NCBI GenBank assembly: GCA_945875585.1
Contig: CAMCLK010000008.1
Coordinates: forward strand, 48,040 to 112,039
Length of the DNA stretch: 64,000 bases
Origin: Candidatus Kuenenia stuttgartensis
GTDB taxonomy: Bacteria > Planctomycetota > Planctomycetia > Gemmatales > Gemmataceae
Direction of reading: 5' to 3'
The first letter of the stretch is position 1; every line of letters starts with the position of its first letter. Below are positions 45,248 through 55,322 of this stretch, piece after piece. The notes below the pieces were generated by a model. That model had not been told where the DNA came from and made no database searches. It was given only the letters and a program-made list of their open reading frames with translations. Both the position numbers and the translations under genes were made by a program.

Positions 45248-45958
45248 ATGCGCATGAATCTGTGGGCCGTTTTAGCCCTGTTCGTTGGTTTTTCCGCTTC
45301 CTCCCAGGCTCAGGAATTCACCTCGCTGTTCAATGGCAAGGACCTCGATGGCTGGGAAGGCAATCCGAAGCTGTGGAGTGTTAAGGATGGCGCCATTACA
45401 GGCGTCACCGGCGACGAACCCTTCAACAAGCTGAAACACAACACCTTCCTCGTGTGGAAAGGTGGCGAGGTTGCCAACTTTGAACTGCGATTCTTGTACA
45501 AGATGCAAGGGGGCAACTCTGGCGTGCAGTACCGAAGCAAACTGCTGGGTAATGGTGAATTCGGCCCACGCGTTGGTGGCTACCAAGCCGACTTCGAAGC
45601 TGGCACCACCTACAGCGGTATCCTTTACGACGAAGGTAGCGTCGCTGGTGGCCGGGGTATCATGTGCGCTCGCGGCGAACGGGTAAAGTGGAACGCCGAC
45701 AACAAAAAGGAAGTGCTCGGTAAGACCGAAAAGTCATCGGCCGAGATTCAGGAATCGATCAAGAAAAATGATTGGAACGAGTATGTGATTGTTGCCAACG
45801 GGAGCAAACTCACCCACAGCATCAACGGCAATGTAACCGCCGCTATCGACGATGAATCGCCTAAAGCACTGAAGAGCGGAATATTGGCCCTGCAAATCCA
45901 TGTTGGCCCACCCATGGTGGTGCAGTTCAAGGACATCAAGATCAAGAACCTGAAGTAA
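45248..45958 (+). CDS. secreted DUF1080 (3-keto-disaccharide hydrolase fold) protein
   Basis: A 236-residue protein with a signal peptide (LWAVLALFVGFSASSQAQ) and one DUF1080 domain: FTSLFNGKDLDGWEGNPKLW at the start, NSGVQYRSKLLG, and GILALQIHVGPPMVVQFKDI at the end. DUF1080 is a concanavalin-like beta-sandwich; some members cleave 3-keto-glycosides. The ATG at 45248 follows CGGAG by about 8 bases. The cytochrome-type dehydrogenase gene downstream is on the same strand after 136 bases; a related DUF1080 domain ends the protein encoded at 50288. Confidence 0.92.
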   Translation: MRMNLWAVLALFVGFSASSQAQEFTSLFNGKDLDGWEGNPKLWSVKDGAITGVTGDEPFNKLKHNTFLVWKGGEVANFELRFLYKMQGGNSGVQYRSKLLGNGEFGPRVGGYQADFEAGTTYSGILYDEGSVAGGRGIMCARGERVKWNADNKKEVLGKTEKSSAEIQESIKKNDWNEYVIVANGSKLTHSINGNVTAAIDDESPKALKSGILALQIHVGPPMVVQFKDIKIKNLK

Positions 45959-46094
45959 GCGATTCTTGAATTCAGCCTAACTTTACCAACACCCGGGGCC
46001 GCCAAGGCTCCGCGTTTGTTATGTGACACGGTTTGCGGTCACATCCACTTATCGGTTAAAAGAACAACATCTGCCCTTTCCACGGAGACGCCTC

Positions 46095-48707
46095 ATGCGA
46101 TTGTTACGAGATTGGATACTGCCAGCCTTAATGCTGACTATTTCGAGCGTGCCGGCAAACGCTGTCATTTTCGCACCCACTGCGGCAGTCGCCTTGCTGC
46201 CCGGGCAAGCCCCCAAACCCAAGAAACCACCTGCTGTAACAGGTAAGGAAATCACAGCCACCCCAGCCAATAAGCTGAAGGTAAAACAAGGCTTCGCGGT
46301 GGACCTGCTCTACTCGGTACCGAAAGAGCAACAAGGCTCATGGGTCAACCTATGTGTGGACGGCAAAGGCAGGCTGATCGTTTCCGATCAATACGGGTCG
46401 CTTTACAGAGTAATCCCAGGCAAGGCCGCAGCCGATACCACAGTAGAACCAATTCCTGCCAAAATCGGCGAAGCGCAAGGGCTTTTGTGGGCGTTCGACG
46501 CGCTTTATGTGGTGGTCAACCGGGGCAAGGATTACGCCTCTGGTCTATACCGCGTGACTGATTCCAACAACGACGACATCCTCGACAAGGTCGAACTCCT
46601 CAAGCCAATCACAGGTGGCGCCGGCGAACACGGGCCACACGCCGTACTGCTGACACCAGATGGCAAGTCGCTGGTGGTGGTCTGCGGGAACCAGACCAAG
46701 CTGATGGACTTCGATTCCACCAAAGTCCCTCCTCATTGGGGCGAAGACCACCTTCTACCACGCATGCCCGATGGCCGCGGCTTCATGGCAGGCGTGCTCG
46801 GGCCAGGCGGTACCATTTATCAGGTAAGCCCCGACGGCAAAAACTGGCAGGTCCTGACAACTGGTTTCCGCAACCAGTTCGACGCAGGCTTCAACAAGGC
46901 AGGCGACCTCTTCACCTACGATGCCGACATGGAATGGGACGTCAACACGCCTTGGTACCGCCCTACCCGTGTATGCCAATCTCTTTCAGGCGTTGATTTC
47001 GGTTGGCGCAATGGCGCAGGCAAATGGCCAGCGCACTACCCCGACAGCATGGGCCCTGTGGTCAATGTCGGCCCTGGTTCCCCCACGGGCGTTTGCTTTG
47101 GTTATGGCACCAAGTTCCCTGCCAAGTATCAGGATGCCTTCTACATTTGCGACTGGAGCTATGGCAAACTGTACGCCACCCACATCATGCCCGATGGCGC
47201 TGGCTACACCGGTGAGCTGGAAGAATTCGTGAGTGGTTCGCCACTGCCCCTGACCGATGTCATTGTGCATCCGGGAGATGGCAGCCTTTATTTCACAGTG
47301 GGTGGCCGCCGCACACAATCGGGCCTTTACCGGGTCCGCTATGTGGGCACAGAATCGACCGCGCCTTCCAATGGCGGCAGCGTCGATGAAACAGCACGCG
47401 CCAAGCGCCTTTCCCTTGAAAAGTTCCATGGCGTCAAGGATCCGGCTGCTGTTGCTTTGGCATGGAAACACCTAGGCGATTCCGACCGCGTGCTTCGCAG
47501 CGCCGCGCGCATTGCCCTGGAGCATCAGGAGATCGCCACCTGGCGCGAAAAGGCTCTGTCGGAAACCGATACCGGCAAGTCTCTTGGTGCCCTGCTCGCC
47601 TTGGCGAGGGCGAGCGCCTCGGATCCAGCACACCGCAAGCCCGGTATGCCTGAACCCGATGCCAATGCCAAAACCGCTTTACTTGCGGCACTTGACCGCC
47701 TGCAAGCCCGCTGGGACTCGTTGTCTGAACAACAGCAATCTGACTTACTGCGCATTTATGCCATAGCACTGGTGCGCATGGGCGCGCCCGACAGCGCCAC
47801 CCGCGAAAAACTTGCGGCCTTGTTCGAACCTCGATTTCCGTCTGGCCGCAGGCTGGTGGATGGCGATCTGGCTCAGTTACTGGTCTTCCTTCAGGCACCC
47901 AATGCCGCCAAGCGGATTGTGCCGCAACTGGCCAAGTCACTCACGCAGGAAGAACAGATGGATCTGGCCAAGTCGCTCCGCATGCTGAAAACCGGATGGA
48001 CACCAGAACTTCGGACCGCGCAAGTTGACTGGCTCATCAAGGCGCGGGGCTACCGGGGAGGCAACAGTTTTGGCGGTTTTCTAGACAACATCCAGCGCGA
48101 CACGGTAGCAACCTTCTCAGATGCCGAAAAAGCGCAATTCAAGGTCCGCCTTGAGAAAAAGGATGTCGTGGCCAAGCCGGCAACGGGACCAGCCCGTCCT
48201 CTGGTGAAGAAATACGCCATGGCCGATATTGAAAGCAAACTGGCATCCGGCTTGACGGGTGGCCGCAATTTTGAACGCGGCCGCACATTGTTTGGCCAAA
48301 CCACCTGCTTTTCATGCCACCGCTACGGTAACGAAGGTGGTGCCCAAGGCCCAGACCTGACGGGCGTGGCTGGCCGTTTCTCACCTCGCGACCTGCTGGA
48401 GTCGATCATCGACCCAAGCAAAACCGTTTCCGATCAGTATGAGGCTGTAGTGATTGAAACCGACGACGGTAAGCTTGTTACCGGTCGTATTGTCAACCTG
48501 AACGGCGACACCATGATGGTCATGACCAACATGATGGATCCTAACGATCTGACAGGCATCAATCGCCGGAAGGTGGAATCGGTCACCCCCGCGAAAAACT
48601 CCATGATGCCAGCCGGTCTGATCGATACATTGAAGGAAGACGAGATCCTCGATCTTCTGGCGTACCTGCTATCGCGGGGCAATCCAGAGGCACCGATGTT
48701 CAAGTAA
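46095..48707 (+). CDS. PVC-type heme-binding dehydrogenase
   Basis: An 870-residue secreted protein. A signal peptide (LPALMLTISSVPANA) precedes a beta-propeller of the sugar/sorbosone dehydrogenase kind (~40-440; WVNLCVDGKGRLIVSDQYGS, TGFRNQFDAGFNKAGDLFTY). A helical HEAT-like part follows, then a cytochrome c domain with TCFSCH (Cys738, Cys741, His742), GPDLTG and MMPAG as likely Met ligand region, ending in a helix LLAYLLSRGNPEAP. Expected to oxidise sugars or alcohols in the periplasm and pass electrons to heme. GGAG precedes the ATG; a GTG at 46023 is less likely. Followed by a terminator. Confidence 0.92.
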   Translation: MRLLRDWILPALMLTISSVPANAVIFAPTAAVALLPGQAPKPKKPPAVTGKEITATPANKLKVKQGFAVDLLYSVPKEQQGSWVNLCVDGKGRLIVSDQYGSLYRVIPGKAAADTTVEPIPAKIGEAQGLLWAFDALYVVVNRGKDYASGLYRVTDSNNDDILDKVELLKPITGGAGEHGPHAVLLTPDGKSLVVVCGNQTKLMDFDSTKVPPHWGEDHLLPRMPDGRGFMAGVLGPGGTIYQVSPDGKNWQVLTTGFRNQFDAGFNKAGDLFTYDADMEWDVNTPWYRPTRVCQSLSGVDFGWRNGAGKWPAHYPDSMGPVVNVGPGSPTGVCFGYGTKFPAKYQDAFYICDWSYGKLYATHIMPDGAGYTGELEEFVSGSPLPLTDVIVHPGDGSLYFTVGGRRTQSGLYRVRYVGTESTAPSNGGSVDETARAKRLSLEKFHGVKDPAAVALAWKHLGDSDRVLRSAARIALEHQEIATWREKALSETDTGKSLGALLALARASASDPAHRKPGMPEPDANAKTALLAALDRLQARWDSLSEQQQSDLLRIYAIALVRMGAPDSATREKLAALFEPRFPSGRRLVDGDLAQLLVFLQAPNAAKRIVPQLAKSLTQEEQMDLAKSLRMLKTGWTPELRTAQVDWLIKARGYRGGNSFGGFLDNIQRDTVATFSDAEKAQFKVRLEKKDVVAKPATGPARPLVKKYAMADIESKLASGLTGGRNFERGRTLFGQTTCFSCHRYGNEGGAQGPDLTGVAGRFSPRDLLESIIDPSKTVSDQYEAVVIETDDGKLVTGRIVNLNGDTMMVMTNMMDPNDLTGINRRKVESVTPAKNSMMPAGLIDTLKEDEILDLLAYLLSRGNPEAPMFK

Positions 48708-48738
48708 GAATTTCAAGCGTTTGACGCGCCTTAACTGC

Positions 48739-48775
48739 AGGGGGAAGCGATTGCTTCCCCCTACTTCTTTTTAGT
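48739..48775. terminator. rho-independent terminator
   Basis: AGGGGGAAGC (48739-48748) pairs perfectly with GCTTCCCCCT (48753-48762) around a GATT loop, followed by ACTTCTTTTTAG. It ends transcription of the + strand dehydrogenase gene; the convergent oxidoreductase gene ends 56 bases further on. Confidence 0.9.
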
Positions 48776-48830
48776 TTTTGTCTGGAACATTCAGCTTCGC
48801 GGTGAAAACATTTCTAAAGTGCCGCACGCA

Positions 48831-50291
48831 TCAACATTTACCAAGCCACCATCGAAGCCAAGCGGAAACAGCGGGTGTGAGTGCCTGCCGTGCTGCCGAG
48901 TCTCCCGCTCTCGATAATGCCTGATTTCGCGAAGGATACGGCACGATCCAACCCGATAGCTTCTTTAACGGCCATCCCTCACGCATCGCCAAGGCCACTA
49001 TTCCAATCAATTCACCAGCAACTCGTCCGCAAATGGAGGCGCCTGAAATCATTCCCTTCTTGTCAGTCCATATTTTCACCCATCCAGGGCCAGATTCCTC
49101 AAGTGCATGACGGTCGTTGTTCTCCAGATCAATTTTGTGGAGGGTGGCTCCCGGCGGATTGATCTCCCCTACCCCAGCCACCTCCGGATCTGTCCAGGTA
49201 CACCATGGGATCAGATGCGGCGCCCAGATGGCGCCCAGCAGCAAGCCGAACGGCCATTGTGTGGCGATCAGCGCGTTGCGCACCGCCAGTCGCGCCATGG
49301 CATCCGCCGCGTGGGTGAACCTCGGTGCGGCCGCGACACAATCTCCCACTGCAAAAACCCGGTCATTGCTAGTTCTGAGGTAGGCATCAACTCGAATTCC
49401 ATCAACCCCCTTCACAGGAGGCCCATCGGCCATGGTGGATATTCCCGCCTGCTTGAGTCCTATTCCTTCAAAGTTGGCTTGCCTGCCCGTCGCTAATAGT
49501 AATGTGTCAAAGGCAATGGAGCCGGTGGTTGTGCTGGCCAAAAAGGTGCCCGTTGCTTCACGCGCAACACTTGTGACCGCGGTTGCCAGCTTGACTACAA
49601 CGCCACTGGCAGCCAACGACCGGAACAAAACACCCGAGGCTTCAACATCGTCCCGACTGAGCAATCGATCCGCTGAATGCGCCAACGTAACAGGGCACCC
49701 AAGGCGTGCGAGTGCCTGCGATAGTTCACACCCCACTGGGCCACCACCCAGCACCAAAACCCGCCCCGGATCACTCTTTAATTCCCAAACAGAATCGGTG
49801 GTCAGGTATGGAACATTATCAAGGCCCGGTATAGGCGGTATGAGCGGACGCGAACCCGTCGCAATGATGGCTTTGCGGAACCGCACTTCGTGGTTTCCAA
49901 CACGGGCGGTATCTGTGCCTGTGAATTCAGCACGGCCCCCAAGCACCTCGATCCCCAGTTCCGAGAATCGCTCCACCCGGTCGGCCACAGCCATAGCGGC
50001 GCGGCGGGCCCGCACGTTTTGGAATGCCTTCACAACAGGAATGGATCCAGACAGATGTCTGGCAACGTGCAGCAGGGACTTGGAAGGAACGCACCCCGTG
50101 TGCAAGCAATCGCCACCCAGAAGTTGTTCTTCCGCCAGAACAACTTTGGCACCCAGACCTGCGGCACCTACAACTGCAACAAGTCCCGCTGGCCCGCCAC
50201 CAATAACCAGAAGATGGCAAAGACTGGCGCCGCTTGCAGCCTTGATTGGCCTGGTGAATTCCAGCCCGTCGCTAGCTTCGTGATGGCTCAC
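48831..50291 (-). CDS. class I pyridine nucleotide-disulfide oxidoreductase (MerA/Lpd-like)
   Basis: A 486-residue FAD enzyme. The FAD fold VIGGGPAGLVAVVGAAGLGA, the redox pair in GGDCLHTGCVPSKSLL (CxxxxC), the NAD(P) fold VLVLGGGPVGCELSQALARL and the ATG/GD motifs (VFAVGDCVAAAPRFTHAADA) are all present. The C-terminal catalytic His-Glu motif of dihydrolipoamide and glutathione reductases is changed to PYPSRNQALSRAGD, so ordinary disulfide reduction may be altered, as in several MerA-like relatives. Residues 1-24 are a polar extension. The start is a GTG at 50291 that overlaps the upstream dehydrogenase stop as GTGA, so the two are co-translated. Substrate unknown. Confidence 0.88.
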   Translation of the reverse strand: MSHHEASDGLEFTRPIKAASGASLCHLLVIGGGPAGLVAVVGAAGLGAKVVLAEEQLLGGDCLHTGCVPSKSLLHVARHLSGSIPVVKAFQNVRARRAAMAVADRVERFSELGIEVLGGRAEFTGTDTARVGNHEVRFRKAIIATGSRPLIPPIPGLDNVPYLTTDSVWELKSDPGRVLVLGGGPVGCELSQALARLGCPVTLAHSADRLLSRDDVEASGVLFRSLAASGVVVKLATAVTSVAREATGTFLASTTTGSIAFDTLLLATGRQANFEGIGLKQAGISTMADGPPVKGVDGIRVDAYLRTSNDRVFAVGDCVAAAPRFTHAADAMARLAVRNALIATQWPFGLLLGAIWAPHLIPWCTWTDPEVAGVGEINPPGATLHKIDLENNDRHALEESGPGWVKIWTDKKGMISGASICGRVAGELIGIVALAMREGWPLKKLSGWIVPYPSRNQALSRAGDSAARQALTPAVSAWLRWWLGKC

Positions 50292-53200
50292 GGGGTTAGC
50301 AACTCAAGTTTGAAGCCACGGTAACGCACTTCAAGCGGGCCTCCCGAGTGTAATTGCAAACCGATCTGTCCCGACCGACTGATTTTTCCATCGGTCAGAT
50401 CGACACACGATTGATCATTGATCCACGTGCGAATGCGTGCCCCCTTGGCTTCAATCACGTAGCGGTTCCATGCCCCTGGCTTCACATGGGCTTCACCCGA
50501 TTTGGACCACAACAGCCCTCTGCCATGCTCCTCGTAAAGCTTGCCCCACCAGCCTTTGCCAATATCGGCCTGTGGCCCTGCCATTTCACCATCTGGCAAC
50601 AGTGCGCTGCGAATCTGCACACCGCTGTTTTCCGAATCAGGCGAGAGTTTTACTTCGAATTCCAGACGAAAATCATCCATTCGCAGGTCGGATGCCAAAA
50701 AGCTATTGCGCTTCAGCCCTTTCGAAATACCAACCAGCTCGCCATTTTCTACCCGCCACATTCCTGCTTCGCCGGTCCAGCCCGACAAATCCTTGCCGTT
50801 AAAGAACAGCGTCAAGGTTTGAGGTGTGGCTGCTATGGGAGTTTGCGACGGATGACGCAAGTAAGCAACCAGATCGCGAATCTCGGCGGTTTTTAGGCTG
50901 TCGAGTAAATTGTCCGGCATCATCGACTGGTCAGAAGCTTTGCGCGTTTCAATATCCTGCACTGGAACAGTCAGCACTTCATTGGCCGTGACAACGGATA
51001 GCGTCTGGGGTGTTTCGGCCTTCACAATACCGGAAACAACACGTCCGTTTTTCATCTCAATCACCGAAACCGTATATTCTTTGGTGATCACCGCTGAAGG
51101 CGCGTGGATATTTTCAAGCAGGTAATCGAGATTAGCACGGTTTGAACCGGTCAACTCAGGCCCTACCTTGCCGCCAGTGCCGTACATGGTGTGGCACTGG
51201 GCGCAAACCTTCTGATAGATGGCGCGCCCCTGAGCCAAATCGAAGGCACCAGCTTTGCTGACAAGTGCCTTGGTTTTGGCTATACGCGCCTTACGGTCCG
51301 CAGGCGTGGCACGGATCTGCCCCCACGATTTCGCGATTGCTTCTAGTAGTTTCGGATCCCGTAGATCACCTAACTGGCGAACCGTTTCGGCAGGGATATC
51401 AGCCGTGGCCACTGTTCCAGCAGCAACCGCATCCATCAATTTCAGGCCCCACGCGGAACGCGATGCCAGTGTGGCTACCGCATCGCGGCGAAGCGCCGCC
51501 GGCATCGTTTTCCAGGCTTTCAACACAATGTCAGGTACTTCATTCGCATCGTAAGCCGCCAAGGCGCGGACGCCAGCAGCGCGCAAGTTAATATCGGTGG
51601 TTTCAGCTCCCGCTAGGGCTATTACATTGGGCAGACTGGCCGTATCGCGCGCCGCGACAATGGCCTCCAAGGCCCGCAAACGAGCGGGGCTTGGTTCTTT
51701 AGCATCAGACAATCTCGCCCGCAGCTTCACCAATGCGCGTGCGTCGCCAAATTGCGTTGCAAGCGATAAGGCGCGCTCGCGGGTTTCCGGGTCTGGATCA
51801 GTCATGCTGGCATCAAACGCCTGATTCCATGCCTCGGGTGGTTTAATGCCACGACGCCCGCGAAGCCCCTCTTCCAACCCAATCAGCAGGTCCTTGCGTA
51901 ATGCACCTTTTGCCCCGGGAATTGCTGAAATTGAAGCAGCCAAAGCTTCTGGTGAACCCAATGCTGCAAGGCGACGCGCCGTGAACGACGGAATGAACCC
52001 ATATCCATGCTGGCCCAACGCCATGAAGGCAGATGGATCGATGGCAACCAAAGGTTCAAGCGCATACCAACATAAAAACGGAAGGTTCGGATCTCCTGCA
52101 TCTTCGTGATGAGACAACAGCCCCGCCAAAATTCCACGGGACTCCGGATCTTTCACGCGGGTGACTAGAGCGGCAATTTCGCGACGGACAACTGGTGATG
52201 GGTCAGACTTGGCAAGTCGCTCGAGCTTGGCGGGCATGAACGCGTCCATGCCCCTCTCCGCCGCCAAACGCAAGCTCCACCCACGCACATGGGCATCGCT
52301 GTCTTTGAGCAACTCATCCAACAAGGTTGAGTCGATTCCACCCGTAACATGCAAGGCCCAGACACCGCGCAGGCGCTTCAGTGGATCGGCATGTTTCAAC
52401 GCCAGAGATTGCAATTGCGTTCGTCCGGCGGCATCCACGCCACGTTCAGCCAACAGGCGGCGCGCATGCCGCACAAACCAATCGTTGGCATGTTCCTGAT
52501 GCTTGATCAGTTCCGTTGTGCTGGCTGTGGCAAGGTTCGCTGCCACAAACGGAGCGGAACGATGGCTGACCTTATAAATACGGCCATTGGTACGATCGAA
52601 CGCGTCTACAGCACCGGTATGACAGGCCTGCTTGTCGTACCAGTCGATGATATAAACGTTACCGTCTGGGCCATAACGAAAGTTGATGAAGCGGGCCCAT
52701 GCGTCGTTGGCCATGAGAAAATCAGGGCCGTGCGAGGCAACATACCCGGATCCGGCAGGCTTGAGAATATCCATATTCAGCCTGCGGCCGTGGATATTCC
52801 CCATGAAAAAACCATCGTGATAGCGCTGAGGCCACGTGCCACCAAGGTAAATCATCGCTCCACAATGCGCATGCCCGCCACCGGCGGAATCCGATTTGTT
52901 ATTGCCGCTGTGGGGATTGGCACCCAAATAGTGTCGGTGGTCGGCAATGGTCGGAATGTCGGAGTAGGTGTGCGGGTTGAAGTGCGGACCAGCTTGGCGC
53001 TGGTAACGGGCCCCCGGCACAATGTGGAATGCGTGTGGAATCACACACGCCTCAATAAACGCTTCACCCCGGCTGTTGAAATCGAGCCCCCAAGGGTTGG
53101 AGGTTCCGTGCGCCACCACATCAAACACGTGACGGGTCGGGTGGTAGCGCCAGATCCCGGCATTGATAGCCGTGCGCTGGTTGTCTGGGGTTCCAGGTTT

Positions 53201-54289
53201 ACCAACACGGCTATGGGTGAAAACACCATGGCAACCCCACAACCAGCCATCGGGCCCCCATGAAAACGTGTTCAATGTTTCATGCGTGTCTTGCATGCCC
53301 CAACCATCGAGCAATATCTGTGGCGGCCCGGAGGGCTTGTCGCCTGAAGCATCAATCGGCACATACATCAAGTGTGGCGTGGCGCCAATCCATACGCCGC
53401 CGTGGCCCACTTCAAAACCGCTCACCAGATTCAGCTTGTCCATGAAAACCGTGCGTTTGTCGTGCTTGCCATCGCCATCGGTATCCTCAAATATCACAAT
53501 CCGATCGTTGGCCTCGGCATCGGGACGTTTACGGGGATAGCAAAACGCTTCCGCAATCCACACGCGGCCACGGTCATCCAGTGACAAGGCCACGGGCTGG
53601 TGCACGTCCGGCTCGCCAGCGAATAACGAAACGGTAAATTCTTCCGGAACAGTCATGGCGCGGGCCGCGTCGAGGGGCTTCAATCCAGCATGTGTCAGAA
53701 CATCGGCTGCTAACGCTGGCGAAGCGGCCTTGCGGGTTTCACCCGCAGGCCGGGTGGCATGCAGCATGAAATCGTCGAAATTGATATGCCCCCAATGCCC
53801 CTTGTGCTCATCGACAATCCTGACACGAATGACCTTGCCTACCTGTTCCTTCAAATCCACCACCACGCGCGCCATCGTTTCATCTTCAACACCCGAGGCC
53901 CGGTACACCACGGCTCCAGAGTCTTGCCGAATGATTTCCACGCGGGTTTCCGGATTGGGTCCACCTCCCAGCAGAAAACTCCCCCACGGATGAGTCACCA
54001 CAAATGGAGCACTGGTTAGGGTGCCAGTAGGCGGGTCCTGAAAACGTTCAAATCCACCGATCCAAAACTTTCCCTGATGCCTGCTCCGCATATCGGCGCG
54101 CCTTTTGGCCACCAGATCGCCTTCAATTGGCTGGCCGGCAAACGCTTTGCCGGTGGCAGTCCAATCGCGCAGGTCTCCTGCTTCAAAATCAAGATTTAGA
54201 ACATGGCCATCGAGCCCTTTGGGCCGAACGCCGCTTTCCTGCAGAGGCGAAACCAACGCGATACCCAGCAGCAAACCCGGCACAATCAT
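50288..54289 (-). CDS. multi-domain PVC-type dehydrogenase-cytochrome c-DUF1080 protein
   Basis: A 1333-residue secreted protein. Order: signal peptide; a lectin-like beta-sandwich (~30-178; DFEAGDLRDWTATGKAFAGQ, FLLGGGPNPETRVEI, GHWGHINFDDFML) shared with the GH32 protein at 55902; PVC membrane-bound dehydrogenase propeller (~205-580; PVALSLDDRGRVWIAEAFCY); HEAT-like helical repeats (~600-960); cytochrome c with CAQCH (Cys1029, Cys1032, His1033), GPELTG and MMPDN; and a C-terminal DUF1080 domain (~1160-1333; LTLFFNGKDLSGWTGE). It likely oxidises a carbohydrate in the periplasm and feeds electrons to heme. The ATG at 54289 has CGGAGACGG upstream. Its stop overlaps the oxidoreductase start. 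Confidence 0.93.
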   Translation of the reverse strand: MIVPGLLLGIALVSPLQESGVRPKGLDGHVLNLDFEAGDLRDWTATGKAFAGQPIEGDLVAKRRADMRSRHQGKFWIGGFERFQDPPTGTLTSAPFVVTHPWGSFLLGGGPNPETRVEIIRQDSGAVVYRASGVEDETMARVVVDLKEQVGKVIRVRIVDEHKGHWGHINFDDFMLHATRPAGETRKAASPALAADVLTHAGLKPLDAARAMTVPEEFTVSLFAGEPDVHQPVALSLDDRGRVWIAEAFCYPRKRPDAEANDRIVIFEDTDGDGKHDKRTVFMDKLNLVSGFEVGHGGVWIGATPHLMYVPIDASGDKPSGPPQILLDGWGMQDTHETLNTFSWGPDGWLWGCHGVFTHSRVGKPGTPDNQRTAINAGIWRYHPTRHVFDVVAHGTSNPWGLDFNSRGEAFIEACVIPHAFHIVPGARYQRQAGPHFNPHTYSDIPTIADHRHYLGANPHSGNNKSDSAGGGHAHCGAMIYLGGTWPQRYHDGFFMGNIHGRRLNMDILKPAGSGYVASHGPDFLMANDAWARFINFRYGPDGNVYIIDWYDKQACHTGAVDAFDRTNGRIYKVSHRSAPFVAANLATASTTELIKHQEHANDWFVRHARRLLAERGVDAAGRTQLQSLALKHADPLKRLRGVWALHVTGGIDSTLLDELLKDSDAHVRGWSLRLAAERGMDAFMPAKLERLAKSDPSPVVRREIAALVTRVKDPESRGILAGLLSHHEDAGDPNLPFLCWYALEPLVAIDPSAFMALGQHGYGFIPSFTARRLAALGSPEALAASISAIPGAKGALRKDLLIGLEEGLRGRRGIKPPEAWNQAFDASMTDPDPETRERALSLATQFGDARALVKLRARLSDAKEPSPARLRALEAIVAARDTASLPNVIALAGAETTDINLRAAGVRALAAYDANEVPDIVLKAWKTMPAALRRDAVATLASRSAWGLKLMDAVAAGTVATADIPAETVRQLGDLRDPKLLEAIAKSWGQIRATPADRKARIAKTKALVSKAGAFDLAQGRAIYQKVCAQCHTMYGTGGKVGPELTGSNRANLDYLLENIHAPSAVITKEYTVSVIEMKNGRVVSGIVKAETPQTLSVVTANEVLTVPVQDIETRKASDQSMMPDNLLDSLKTAEIRDLVAYLRHPSQTPIAATPQTLTLFFNGKDLSGWTGEAGMWRVENGELVGISKGLKRNSFLASDLRMDDFRLEFEVKLSPDSENSGVQIRSALLPDGEMAGPQADIGKGWWGKLYEEHGRGLLWSKSGEAHVKPGAWNRYVIEAKGARIRTWINDQSCVDLTDGKISRSGQIGLQLHSGGPLEVRYRGFKLELLTP

Positions 54290-54348
54290 GTTCCGTCTCC
54301 GGAGGGATCAAAAGACGCCCAGCAGGCACGCGGCAATCGTCGATGCAA

Positions 54349-54894
54349 TTAAAATAACGAGACCCACCAGAATGGGCGAACGCCAAATGGAACTAGCAGA
54401 CACCCGATGCAAGGCAACGCGCAAATTCCAAGTACTATGGCACCAATAGCTTGAATCGATTCGTGGATGACAGCAAGACGATTCAGCTTTGGGACATCCG
54501 CATTGGAACGCCTTCGCAAAAAATTGCGGAAGCGAGCGCTCACGCCTCCCAAAACGCCCACCACCATGCAACCAATCGCTAGGTGAGTGATACCAAAGCA
54601 GGCTGCCACGATCGCTATGACCACGGTCACCAAACCAAGCGCAAACAGAACCTGCGCCCAGATGCCGTAACCTTGATCCGGCTTAAATACTTTCTTTGTT
54701 GGAGGCGGCGCTGCTGCGGGGGGCGCAGGAACCCGAAACGTGGTCCGGCAAATCGGGCACTCCAGATCAAGGTCTGGCTCCACCAAGGCCATCAGCGGGT
54801 GGAAACAAGCCGGGCAAGGAAACACCATACGCACACGCCGGCGCCCCCATGGCCACCACCAGCGCTGGTGTATTTCGCCCGGTTGCACTGGCAT
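54349..54894 (-). CDS. zinc-ribbon membrane protein, unknown function
   Basis: A 181-residue protein from the ATG at 54894 (GGAGAG 9 bases upstream; a TTG at 54912 is also in frame). An N-terminal Trp/Arg-rich patch (RWWWPWGRRRVR) leads into a zinc ribbon, FPCPACFHPL...LECPICRTTFRVP. A Pro/Ala linker follows, then two hydrophobic hairpins (VLFALGLVTVVIAIVAACFG, LAIGCMVVGVLGGVSA; AIGAIVLGICALPCIGCLLV). Similar small zinc-ribbon membrane proteins are common in planctomycetes. It ends 59 bases before the large dehydrogenase start and may be co-transcribed with it. Confidence 0.72.
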   Translation of the reverse strand: MPVQPGEIHQRWWWPWGRRRVRMVFPCPACFHPLMALVEPDLDLECPICRTTFRVPAPPAAAPPPTKKVFKPDQGYGIWAQVLFALGLVTVVIAIVAACFGITHLAIGCMVVGVLGGVSARFRNFLRRRSNADVPKLNRLAVIHESIQAIGAIVLGICALPCIGCLLVPFGVRPFWWVSLF

Positions 54895-55233
54895 GTGGGA
54901 ATAACTCTCCAAAGCTACGGGTCAATCATTAATGCGTGCCACTCGAGCAAAAACATCACTGCGTTCTAATAACAAGCCGTTCCGAGACCAGTCATTCCAA
55001 CCGAACATAAGGCGGAAGGCCATCTGCGATTGCCAGATCATTGCATTTTATTGAAACGAACGATACTGAGTGTTCAAACCTCAAGTCGTGACTGATTGGA
55101 TCACAAAGCAAGCCCGGCAGTCTTCTGCCAACTGCATTGGCTGTCCAATTATCCGATATGATTGACCCGATCATTCCTCACAATAAAACAAATCTAATCC
55201 CTCGTTACATAATTTGGCCTCACGGGTATTCCT
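54895..55233. other. intergenic region with no recognised feature
   Basis: Divergent space between the zinc-ribbon membrane gene (-) and the DUF4291 locus (+). It is relatively AT-rich. Short open frames exist on both strands but have no ribosome site or protein-like composition. Promoters for both flanking genes are expected here; I cannot name them. Confidence 0.5.
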
Positions 55234-55322
55234 ATGCCTTTGATCGCGGAACCGTATTTTGAACAGGAGAAGTCTGGCCGCAGGAAGGCCGCCATATCAT
55301 CGCGCAGTTCGACCAAGAAACT

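Noticed and set aside
54308..54571. Small - strand frame overlapping the zinc-ribbon membrane gene
   Set aside because: Lies in another frame inside a better supported gene; Cys/His/Arg-rich and without a ribosome site.
54992..55174. 60-codon frame on the - strand in the spacer before DUF4291
   Set aside because: No ribosome site and no recognisable protein features.
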